A stretch of DNA of 64,000 bases from Crotalaria pallida (taxonomy: Eukaryota; Streptophyta; Magnoliopsida; Fabales; Fabaceae): assembly GCA_037953625.1 (NCBI GenBank), contig CM075649.1:75733290-75797289 (forward strand), given 5' to 3'. A program made the translations under genes and the position numbers. Under the pieces are notes generated by a model that saw nothing but the letters and a program-made list of their open reading frames with translations, did not search any database and was not told the DNA's origin. This document shows positions 34,213 to 43,757 of the stretch, one piece after another (position 1 is the stretch's first letter; each line of letters opens with the position of its first letter).

Positions 34213-35064
34213 TCGTGCCTTACAGAATCGTCCTTTACCGGCGGCGGCGGCGGTAGATTCGGGTTCGAAGAGAGCACGAACGAGGCGGCGGCGGATTAGG
34301 GTTTGTTGGAAAGGGGAAGAGGGTTATCGATTTCGGCGGCGACAAAAGAGGGGAAATCGTCCCTTAGGCCAACAAATTAGGGTTCGTGTCGTTGGAAAGG
34401 GGAAGAGGGTTGGTTTTCGATTTCGTCGGCGGCGGCGGCGGAACAGCAAGAAGAAGGAGAAGAAGAACGCGCGCGATAGAGAAGAACGAGAAGAAGAAAG
34501 CGCGCGATAGATGATGCTGATATGATGGAGTTTCAAAAATTAAAATGAAGAAGAAGATTCCAAAGGCAAATCGTAGCAGATGACGACAGTGAGATGAAAA
34601 CAAGTCAGTGACTGATGAAGAAGATGATGCACAGTGAGGGAACGAATTGGTGGGGTAAGGTCGCAGGGAGGGGGAGACTGTGGAGGACTGGAGGGTAGTG
34701 TGAGACACTTGTGGGACCATGAGAGGGTATAGAAGTGGAAAAATAATTAATTGTTAAGGGTATTTTAGGTACTTAAAAATTAATATTAAAATATGATTAT
34801 TTTAGGTATATGAAAAATAATATCAAAATGAGAATATTTTGGGTATAAAAAAATTTATATTAGATCGGGGCTATTTTGAATAAATCAAATTACAAATAAA
34901 AATAATATTTTTAATTAAATATTTTAGGGATCAAATTGCAAAATTTATAAATCAAAAATATACCCCGCTGACATGGCAAAGAAGAACACATGACAAATAT
35001 CTATTGATCTATGTCAAAAGGGTACCAAAACCCTCTCATTTCATAGGGTTCCCAAGTAAAATCC
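34213..35064 (-). repeat. Right long terminal inverted repeat
   Basis: Inverted homolog of 21963-22730, with an internal duplication of the GGAAAGGGGAAGAGGGTT unit (two copies, about 34309 and 34393). Confidence 0.7.
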
Positions 35065-35111
35065 TAAAAAGTAAGAGTCCTTCTGTGCACTGTTTAAAAC
35101 AAGAGTTTAAT

Positions 35112-35256
35112 ATGTGTGCACTGGCAGTCTAAAGTTTTTTACACTGTCGGTACATCATTCACCGTTCATTTGCATTACTTTTATTTATAAGTCAATAACC
35201 ATACACCCTTGGATGGTGGATGATGCGCTGACAATGTAAAAAAACCTTTGCACAAC
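35112..35256. mobile_element. Small MITE
   Basis: Imperfect terminal inverted repeats: TGTGCACTGGCAGTCTAAAG with TTTTTTACACTGTCGGTACA at left, and TTGTGCAAAGGTTTTTTTAC with ATTGTCAGCGCATCA (complement) at right. 'CACTGGCAGTGTAAA' termini of this sort are common in legume genomes. No coding. Confidence 0.6.
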
Positions 35257-35574
35257 TATTTTCTCTTCAAACAATACCATCCATTTATATACACACACGT
35301 TGTTTTATAATTTTCATATAGATGAAGAAAATTATTAATGTTTCAATTTAAAAAAAAAAGTATAAATAATTTTATTAGAATATTCTTATACTACATTAAT
35401 TATCATTCATTCACATATTTCAAAATAATAAAAAGCAATGTTAAAATTGAAAAAATTAATTAATACATCCTAAAGTTTTGAAAAGGTAAATATTTTGGAA
35501 TATATAAAGAGTGTCAAAGCGATAAATAAAATAGAATGGAATGAGTAGAGTTTTTGAACATAAAAGTTTGGGTA
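35257..35574. other. AT-rich intergenic DNA
   Basis: Nothing recognisable is present. The last five bases before 35580 are the TSD of the next element. Confidence 0.5.
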
Positions 35575-37740
35575 AGTTATGTAACATCCCAAAATATTTA
35601 AGGTAATTAAAAACACGGGTTAACAAAAACTTTTTTTCATAAAGAGTGTGAACACCAAAATACTTTTCCTTAAAGTAATATTTCTTTTACAAAACGGTCT
35701 GAGTGTAAAATAACGTATATACAAAATCCCCAATGTAACACCTTACATTAACTACCCTTAATTACCCATTTATTAAAAATATTGAAATTCAAAATTTCCT
35801 TTTTAAACTTATGAAAATCTCCCGTCAAACGGACGAAATTTCCTTTGTGTATAGAGCGTTTCCAAAAATTAGTTTAACCTGCTCATTTTCAGAGAAACAT
35901 ATTTATATCCAGCAGAGGCCAACAGGGCCCAAAACATTGTTCAATCCATACATTACAACATTTCCAGAAAAATAAGTCCAAGTCTCAAGACTCCTAGTTT
36001 CCAAATGTAAAATAAAAGAAAATACAACAGAACCTCCCAAAATACAAAATATATGACCAAAATAGTGGTCACCCCAAAAATACCCTACACTCCACATGAT
36101 GGAATGTATTTCCTGCTCGGCAAGACTCGTGTATGCTCCTTCGGTATCTGTAAAAATATAGCAAGAAGGGCATCATTACACAGAACATGGTAAAGATAGC
36201 TTCTAAGAAGCATAGCAATAAACCAAGCCCTAATTACCCGCTAATTTCTAGGCAACCATACATACATCCTTATATAATCACGTTCACTTGGCAAAGTTAC
36301 ATTCACCTGCTATCAAATTCAAATTTCCAATTCCATTTGCGTTAACACTCTCATTATCCATTTCCTTTACCTTTGCACCACTAGGATTTTATGCACATGT
36401 CAGGCAATTCACCACCTACTAAGGACTTTACACCTGTCAGGACTTTGCACCCATTAGGCATCACCCGTTAGGACTATGCTTATTAATTTAATTAATTCAT
36501 TTCCCTTAATTCCAGTTCACATATTATTCCTCTTTTTATTCAGTTTTGCAGTGGATTGACCCATTGGAGCACCGACACCTAACGGGGTATTTGGACCTAG
36601 TGGGCAATTGGCTGACAGGAAATTGGCCCTAGCAGGCAATTCACCACCTAGCAGGGCACCTAGTGTGTCGATGCTTCCAAGGATCAATCACACTGCATCC
36701 CTTTTAATTAACCTATGTGTCATCTCATCAAAATAAACCATACATATTCATTTATCACAACGCTCAGATCAAACAACAATTATCAACGTATAATTATAAA
36801 TCCACATTCCCTAGCGAAATATAAATATACATGTACCACACATTTCCAATAACTATACACTCATAAATAAACACTTTTAACACAATTAATCACAAGCATC
36901 CTCATTTAGCATTTAGCTTGCCTAATAATTTCTCCCCAATTATTAAAAATCAATAAATAGCCAGCAAATCAGTCGACACACTCAGGTATGTCTCAGAGTA
37001 CCATAACATAAGTCAGCTCCCTAGGGTCCTTCACTTCCTACATTTATAACACACATAAAGAGGGTTTATTTTCCAAATTAATTAACTACACCTAGCTATA
37101 ACTTTAACATCCTTAGAATCTATGTCCCAAATAAAGGTAATACAAATATACAACCCCTCTTACCTTCCTAATGGGAGATGATGATGAACCTCAGTTCTAG
37201 CACTTGAACTTTAGCCCTTTCTCCTTACGCTTTGTCCTTATGAACCCTAAAGCTTGAATCCCTTAGGTTTGGTTCGAAACCTCAAGGGAGCATAGAAACC
37301 CATACCCCACAATGTGTGGACACTCCTATGATGATGGGTGGTCTTAATCCTTGTGAGAAGGGCATGAGTATAAAGAGATCTCCATGGTTGTGGAAGCTTG
37401 AAACTCCAAGGTATGGGGGAGAGGGCACACGAGTTTGTGGGGAGGAGAGGAAGAGGGTTTTGTGGTTCACTATTGATTGAATCTTGATGGGGTTGATGAT
37501 TATGAAGATTATGCAAGTTGATCTTGGGTGTTTATGAGGTGGGTGATGATGATTTACTCTTGGGGGGTTGAGAGAATTCTGGAGAAGATGATGAATAGTG
37601 CCAAGGGGGTGTTAGAATTATGAGGCTAATATTGTTTAAGGTTGGTTCTTACTAAAGGGGGGTAAGAACGTGTGGCCAAGATGCCACAACTTGGTCCCCA
37701 AGCTAAAAATCAACGGCTGGAAATTCTGCATCAGACCACG

Positions 37741-37977
37741 CGCGCCTGGGCGCGGATTCGCGTGCTTGAGCGCGGGTTGCGCACCGGCTAGGCCTCTGGT
37801 GCGTGGTGGGTGCGACTGGTGCAGGGCTAGGGGAAAACTGACGCGCCATTTCTGAGTTGGTGCGTGCAGGACGCGCTTGGGCGCACGGGAGGGCACGCCT
37901 GCACGAGAAACCCACTGTGAGCACCAATTAATTTGCACCGGCGCGCTTGGGCGCAAGGGTGGTGCGCCTGGGCGTGC
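37741..37977. repeat. Pairs of GCGCGCCTGGGCGCG words
   Basis: Aligned word starts fall at 37741/37761 (20 bp apart), 37872/37894 (22 bp) and 37942/37963 (21 bp). Words vary (CCTGGG, CTTGAG, CTTGGG cores) but keep CG/GC arms. The DNA between pairs is unrelated. Confidence 0.75.
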
Positions 37978-38017
37978 ACTGGAAATCTTAACTTCGATTC
38001 GCTATATCTTCTTCGTT

Positions 38018-38084
38018 AACCGTTGAATCTTGCTCAAATTTTGAGGCAAGCTTACTGAGACCCTTATCTTCACATCCAACGGTG
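38018..38084 (-). promoter_or_regulatory. 67-bp inverted CCAACGG module (copy 1)
   Basis: AACCGTTGAAT at 38018-38028 faces ATCCAACGGTG at 38074-38084; between them TTGCTC...AAATTTTGAGG forms a second, inner inverted pair. Outer length is exactly 67 bp, as in the other two copies. The CCAACGGT core fits the MSA/MYB3R-type consensus. Confidence 0.7.
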
Positions 38085-38320
38085 GGAATTGGGTTTGGAG
38101 CTATGGACCTTCTACTTCTAATTTCCTAAAGTCCTAAGCTCTAAATTCTCAAATAACTCTTCTAAATTCCTAATTTAGACTTAACCTACCCAATCCTCTT
38201 CACTCTAAGCGTATTACCAAACTAATTATGCTTGGAAATAAATTAGGGATGTTACACCCAAAACCCATTTACACCCAGAGCATTGGTCTTCACAACTCGA
38301 TCCTTCAACAAAAGGAGTCA

Positions 38321-38337
38321 GATGACGAGACGTCATC
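38321..38337. repeat. Perfect short hairpin shared by two LTRs
   Basis: GATGACG and CGTCATC flank the loop AGA. The same 17 bases occur at 50742-50758 in the other large solo LTR, within a conserved block. Confidence 0.75.
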
Positions 38338-38599
38338 TTGGCTGTTCCTTCTAACGATCTCTCATTCCAACAGGAGAGGCTTCAGTCCTGTCCTTCAAAA
38401 GACCCTACCACATACACAGACATGGCAGATGAGAGTAAGTCACTTGTCATATCGCATAAGCAGATTAAGGATTGGTTCAAGCACAAACGTACACACACAA
38501 TCACAATGCAAATACTCGTGCTCAATCCAGTGTTTACAATCATTTCTATTATATTTAGGTGGTATGATGTATGCCTAATTCCATGCATCACGGTTCGAC

Positions 38600-39030
38600 A
38601 GGATCTGGTTACGGCTAGTCATCCACCTAATACCTCGAACAGGAGCAATTCCATTCCCTAGGGCATCACGATTCACCGAGAGCAGTGCCTTCTTGGGCGG
38701 CTTGACCAGCGTGAGTCAGAGCGTTTTCATTCCATAGGGTAACACGATTTACCGGGAGCGGTGCCTTCCTGGGCGGCTCAACCAGCGTAAACCGGACCCA
38801 TTCCATTCCATGGGGCATCATGATTCACTCACCGAAAGCTAACCTTGCTGGGCCTCGCAACCATCATGAAACAGAGCCATTTCATTCCATGGGGCATCAT
38901 GATTCATTCACTAGAAGCTAACCTCGCTGGGCCTTGCAACCATCATGAAACAGAGCCATTTCATTTCATAGGGCATCACGATTCACCGGAAGCTAACCTT
39001 GATGGGCCTTGCAACCATCTTGGAATCGGA
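38600..39030 (-). repeat. Degenerate tandem repeats of the outer LTR
   Basis: Five units of about 80-90 bp contain 'ATTCCATGGGGCATCATGAT', 'AAGCTAACCTTGCTGGGCC' and 'GCAACCATCATGAAACAGAG' phrases with substitutions. No consistent bulged hairpin is evident here, unlike the arrays at 51090 and 61426. Confidence 0.75.
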
Positions 39031-39534
39031 GCCATCTCATCCCATGCATATGTACGCAAACATACTTTAGTTACCAATCTTTTCTATTAATACATCTCAC
39101 CATTACCACAAAATTTCTCGCTCAACGATCTCACATTGGAGCTAATAATTCAGACTCAACGATCTTATATCAGAGCTATTCATTCATACTCAACGTATCC
39201 AAACCGGAGCAACAAGCATCACGTATAAGGATCGGAGTTACATAAATATCATTATCGTTATTCTTTTCAAATCATTCTACTCTTGTTCAAACTCTAATCC
39301 ATTCCTAAATAATACTAAACTCAAATTCTACTTTATTAAATCTTAATTCATCATTCTACTCCGTTCATAAACTAAAAAATCATTCTTCAATATTCTTAAA
39401 GTAATCATTATCAATTTCTTTATTGAAATAATACTATGATGTTCTAATCAATTATCAACTAGTAAGGTTCCTACGCAAAGTCCTAAAGAATTATTGTAAT
39501 TAACTTATTTATTTATTCATTTCTCTCAGGTGTT

Positions 39535-41721
39535 AACCGGTTACAGGATCCACTAACCGGTTAGAGACAGCAGACCTGAGAGAAAACCAAACTGATTCAA
39601 GTCCAAATCTTTCCAAACTTCATATTAATTCCTTCCTACTCCTTATGCAGCTTCTAAGACATGATTCTAAGTTTATTACAGGCATCTTAACTATCAAAAC
39701 ATATTTCAAAATCCTATACATATTAACACCATATTAGGGAAAGTCTCATTATTAAACCCTAGCAATTACCATTGTTCATTAACTTACTTACTTTAAATTA
39801 TAGCTCAATTAATAGTCTAAACCCATGCCATACCTATGCTATGAGATTACTATACTAAACTTAATTAACTACACATTCTGTTAGGCTATAACCGGTTACA
39901 GGGATTCCTAATCGGTTAGATTCTGCAGACTGAGAGCAAAACCTTCATATTCCAATTCAAATTCATTTTTGATCTCCTCTCTAATCATTACCAACCCACA
40001 TATCATCTTCCTTACTCACTTATAGACTTGTTACAAACTGTAATTCATTAAAACACAATTGCATACAATCATACATACTCATAACTAAAAGTCCATAAAC
40101 ATAATACCTTCTACAATTTAAACATTAAATCTTATCACATAATCCTTTCTTAATTAGATTGAGTCTTGGTGTAAGGTCCTTTTCTCATCTTATAATTCAT
40201 AGTTCATATACTCAAGTCAAAGACTCAAGCATACCAAATCACATTCCATTAGTTATAAATTCATCAACATATTCTCCAATTAAAATCTCATTATTAAACC
40301 ATAACCAATTTCATCTTTCACTAACTTATTTACTTCCAACTACTAATTCAATTATTAGTCTAAATGCAAGTAACAACTATTCTCAATGATTGTTATACCA
40401 AACAAAATCAACTGGTTTATTCTTTCAGTCTCTAACCGTTAGAGAGACCACTAACCGGTTAGTTTGTGCAGACCTGCTCACCTGCATACCTGAGAGCAGA
40501 ACCCTGCACCTCTTAGTCCCAATCCATACCCTATCTCAACTCTATTGCCATATACTATCATTTTTACATGTTTATAACCTTATTGCAAACATTAATTCAT
40601 TGAAAACATAAGGGCATACAATCAAGTTCTAATCAAAAGTTCAATCAACCTGATATCTTCTAATATTGCAACATAATCTCAAACAACTAACAATAACATT
40701 CAATTTCCATATAACTCTATTTAATTCAACGTATACTTTATTTCAGAATTTCAAAGGGAAACCATGGGTTGTCTTGGTCTCGATACCAAGCAATCCTTGT
40801 CATGGTTCTAGCATACATAAATACATAATCAAACCTCACAATCAATAATCCTAGCAATATGAATGACTTCTCCTATACCTTAGATGTTTAGGACAGGTTT
40901 AGACATGTTACGCTCAGCCACAATGCAAAAAGTAGCATCGTGCACCGAAAATTTGCTCCGATCAGCAGCTCGGTGCATCGACCAGCAGCACCGGCCGCAT
41001 TAGGAACATGCACAAGGCTTCAGCACCGTTTCACTAGAGTTCAACATCAGGTGCACCAGGAGACTTGCACCAGACTCAACATCGGTGCACCAGACTTAGC
41101 ACCATCAGTACCAGAGTGCTGCACCACGGATCAACACCAGGTACACCAGGGACGTGCACCAGAAAACAGCATCGGTGCACCAGGAAACTAGCACCGACAA
41201 CACCGTCACGCATCACCACGCACCGAAATGTGCACCGATTGCACCGAAGGACCGTACCATGAATCTTACATCCAAGATTCTGCACAACCGTGCTGGAAAC
41301 AACCCCAAACAGCAGAAACAACAAGCACAGACCAAACACCCTTAAAAGCTGAATATTTCACTCACTTCCACTCATAATTCAAAGCTTATTGTGCAACCAC
41401 CCAAGGCTTGATAATTGCACGAATTTTTGAAGGTGTTAAGCAAGGTTTTCATCAAAGGAAGTTAGATATAGAAGGGTATAGCAGCAGCAACCAGAACCAA
41501 GTATATATAGGAGAAAGGAGAAGAGGAAACCCTCCTAGGGAGGTTTGCTTAGCCACCAAGCCTTCCTTAGGCTCTTAGCACGTGTCCTTGACAACCCTAG
41601 GGAGTGCCACATGGTCTGAAAATACTTAACAACGAAGAAACCTCGCTTTCCCACACTCAAACTGACTTCAAAGTATGCAGCAGTAGTGTATCTAATCGGT
41701 TACTAGCTTGGCTAACTGATT
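39535..41721. repeat. Four pairs of AACCGGTT words
   Basis: Words start at 39535/39555, 39890/39910, 40434/40453 and 41694/41714, that is 20, 20, 19 (first word lacks one G) and 20 bp apart. Variants are AATCGGTT, AACCGTT and AACTGATT. The surrounding 2.2 kb is otherwise unrelated between pairs. The stretch 40950-41240 between them is a separate cluster of GGTGCACCAG words. Confidence 0.8.
40950..41240. repeat. Cluster of GGTGCACCAG words
   Basis: About a dozen GTGCACC/GCACCAG repeats occur at irregular spacing (about 14 and 20 bp alternating), inside the presumed leader of the outer LTR. It creates spurious Cys/His/Thr-rich ORFs. Confidence 0.7.
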
Positions 41722-41812
41722 AGCCACTGCTAAAATTCAAAAATTCAAATTATAATAACTGTTTGGCGGAAAAATTAATTTTTAATAGTTTTGCTGCTCA
41801 AAACAAAATTTC

Positions 41813-41879
41813 AACCGTTAGATGTGATGATAAAATAGCTAAGAACCTTATATAAAAATTTGAGTAAGATCCAACGGTT
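41813..41879 (+). promoter_or_regulatory. 67-bp inverted CCAACGG module (copy 2)
   Basis: AACCGTTAGAT at 41813-41823 faces ATCCAACGGTT at 41869-41879. TCCAACGGTTA here fits YCYAACGGYYA, the M-phase-specific activator consensus bound by MYB3R proteins. The AAATTTGAGTAAGAT stretch precedes the right arm, as in the other copies. Confidence 0.7.
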
Positions 41880-42255
41880 AGCGAAAGAGATATTGCCCGA
41901 TATTTGAAGAGCATTTTCACTAAAATATCACTTTTCCATAAACTTTCTATTCTTTATCTTTCAAAATGATTTTCCTATGATAACTATTTATTTATTTATC
42001 TAAAAAAATATTTCCTTTCACTTTTACCTATTAAACATAAATTATTTTTATTCTCTAAAGCAAAATAATATTTCATAACTAAAATTAATACTTTATTCAT
42101 TCTTTCGAAATTGTATTCCTTTATTTGCCAAAATTCTTACTATTTCCAAAATAGGTTTATTTATATTTATGTTTCCAAAATACTTTCAATAGAATAAATA
42201 GTTCCTTTTTATTAAATCATTATCTAAAATATTTTCCTTTATTAATAATCATTAT

Positions 42256-42833
42256 TGTCGTGTCCTTAACCAAGATCAACCTTAAAGCTATGGAAGAGCC
42301 TTGAAGAATGATCTCAGCTAAGATGTTAATATAGGACTTTTTAGGATTTCTGAATATCCAGTTGGGATAATCAGGTTCTCCCTAGTCAACAATGTGTGTG
42401 CTAGTGTCAACTTAGGGATGAGAAGACGTACCTTTGCCCTTATAGCATGGTGGTTCTTATAGGGGATTACCTGTGTATTGTGGGCCGTTCTGATGAGCCT
42501 TCTGTAGAGGTAGAATTCAAGTAGGATTTGTAGAGGTTATGATAAGATCATATCCATAAATCCTGTAGCTGATAAACCTTATCCAATGCTGTTTATCTAA
42601 CCAAGAGTCGTGGGAATCTAGGAGTAGTTACGGTTTGATGAGGCTGTAGATGATAAGGATCAGATTGAAAGTCCTGTGCTCGGTGTTAACCTCATCGGTA
42701 CGTGACCTACATGTAGAAACCCATTTTGCTCGGTGTTAAGTATCCGATCGTTGGCCCTGTATTAGTATCATACTAGTAAGGGTAATGCGGCTCTCGGTCG
42801 GTTGACGCTCGGTTCTACTACAAGTCCACTACA
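42256..42833 (-). repeat. 3' LTR of the Tat-like element
   Basis: 578 bp, TGTCGTGTCC to CCACTACA. It contains about 125 bp (about 42416-42540) missing from the other LTR. Outside that indel I count six substitutions between the LTRs. Confidence 0.9.
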
Positions 42834-42835
42834 TA

Positions 42836-42850
42836 AGCCCCCCAAGCTCG
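42836..42850 (-). other. Polypurine tract
   Basis: The minus strand reads AGCTTGGGGGGCTTA directly before the 3' LTR. Confidence 0.7.
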
Positions 42851-43757
42851 GTTGGGTGATTTGAGCCCTGCCGAGTTAATGAGACGAGCGAACCGTCTTC
42901 CGACTGAACTTTGCTGATTGAAAGAGGTACCCGAGCGTTTTTGTGCTTTTATCAGAGCTGTCGTTTGATTGACCCCCAGGTGACCTTTCACTCCTTCTTG
43001 TGTTTACACGTGTCCCTTACTTTACAGGGAAATGGAACGTTATGATTTCAAACTTACCGGAGGTGCCACGTATTTAGTTTTCACTACTAATGGGCTTTCT
43101 CTGACTCAGGTCCAATCCTTTTGAGATAGTGGAGGGAAGTTTTTAAGACGAATTCCAAAGGGCGGTTTCGCACAATTCATTCTAACCAAATTCAGAAACC
43201 TTTCAACTCTCTCACCTCTATTCAACGCTTTCTTGTAGCCTTGATCATCGAAGTCAGAGCATTTCAGAGGAGTTCTTGCCAAGTTTCTCTTCTTTACATC
43301 AAGTGCATTTCCCTCTCTGTGGTCTTGATTTCTCTTCGGTTTCTTGGTCATTCATCACTAACAGGTAACAGACCTTTCTTCTCTTTTTCTGGCGATTTTC
43401 TCTTTTCTTTTTTGATGTTTGAGATTCTTTGCATGCGACTGTTTCTACCATCTGTTGTGTATATGTATTTAGAACTTTCTTTTTTATGCATTGGCTCTGG
43501 TCCTTCTCCATTGATTTTGAAAAGATTTTTCTAGGGTTTGAACAAACCCTCATATCATTGTTGTTCCAAATCACTGTTTCGAACAAAACCCCAAATCATT
43601 GTTGCTCCAAGTTACTGTTATAGTGTATCCCATTTGCCCTTCGAAGTCCTTTATCCCCCTTTAATGTTTACTGAGTGATCGTCGTAGCGTTTCTTAGGTC
43701 TGTTTTACGTGTTGCTGCACTTAACTTCTTAGGGTTGGTACTGAAGCGGCGTTTATC

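Larger units (their letters stand above)
21963..35064. mobile_element. Large composite Mutator-like element with captured gene pieces
   Basis: The outer 770-850 bp at each side are inverted homologs. Left begins GGGCTTTGCTTGGGAACCC, right (complement) GGATTTTACTTGGGAACCC. Both continue with GAGAGGGTTTTGGTACC, AATAGATATTTGTCATG, TTTGATCCCTAAAATATTT and AAGTACCTAAAAT, then a CT-rich exon-like part and a CCGCCG run ending at GTAAAGGACG. The termini resemble the 9-bp-TSD MITE at 9217-9808. No TSD is recognisable (AGTTCAGTT against TAAAAAGTA), so it is old, rearranged or misjoined. Inside are pieces of host genes, exon-like remnants and a complete nested MULE. No intact transposase of its own is seen. 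Confidence 0.7.
35734..38256 (-). repeat. Nested solo LTR, 2.5 kb
   Basis: It begins TGTAACACCTTAC and ends TTAGGGATGTTACA, with a perfect TSD CCCAA (35729-35733 and 38257-38261). The host LTR's sequence resumes exactly after the TSD. By comparison with the LTR at 59247, the sense strand is minus (start TGTAACATCCCTAAT at 38256). It carries the 67-bp module, GCGCGCCTGGGCG word pairs, a donor-like GAAG|GTAAGAGGG near 37165 and degenerate repeats ('CACCTAGCAGGGCACC') at 36400-36680. Confidence 0.92.

Noticed and set aside
35580..35733. Separate short LTR fragment
   Set aside because: It is the low-coordinate end of the outer solo LTR; the sequence resumes at 38257 after the TSD CCCAA.
40940..41345. 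Cys/His/Thr-rich ORFs
   Set aside because: They are produced by the GGTGCACCAG word cluster and are open on both strands.
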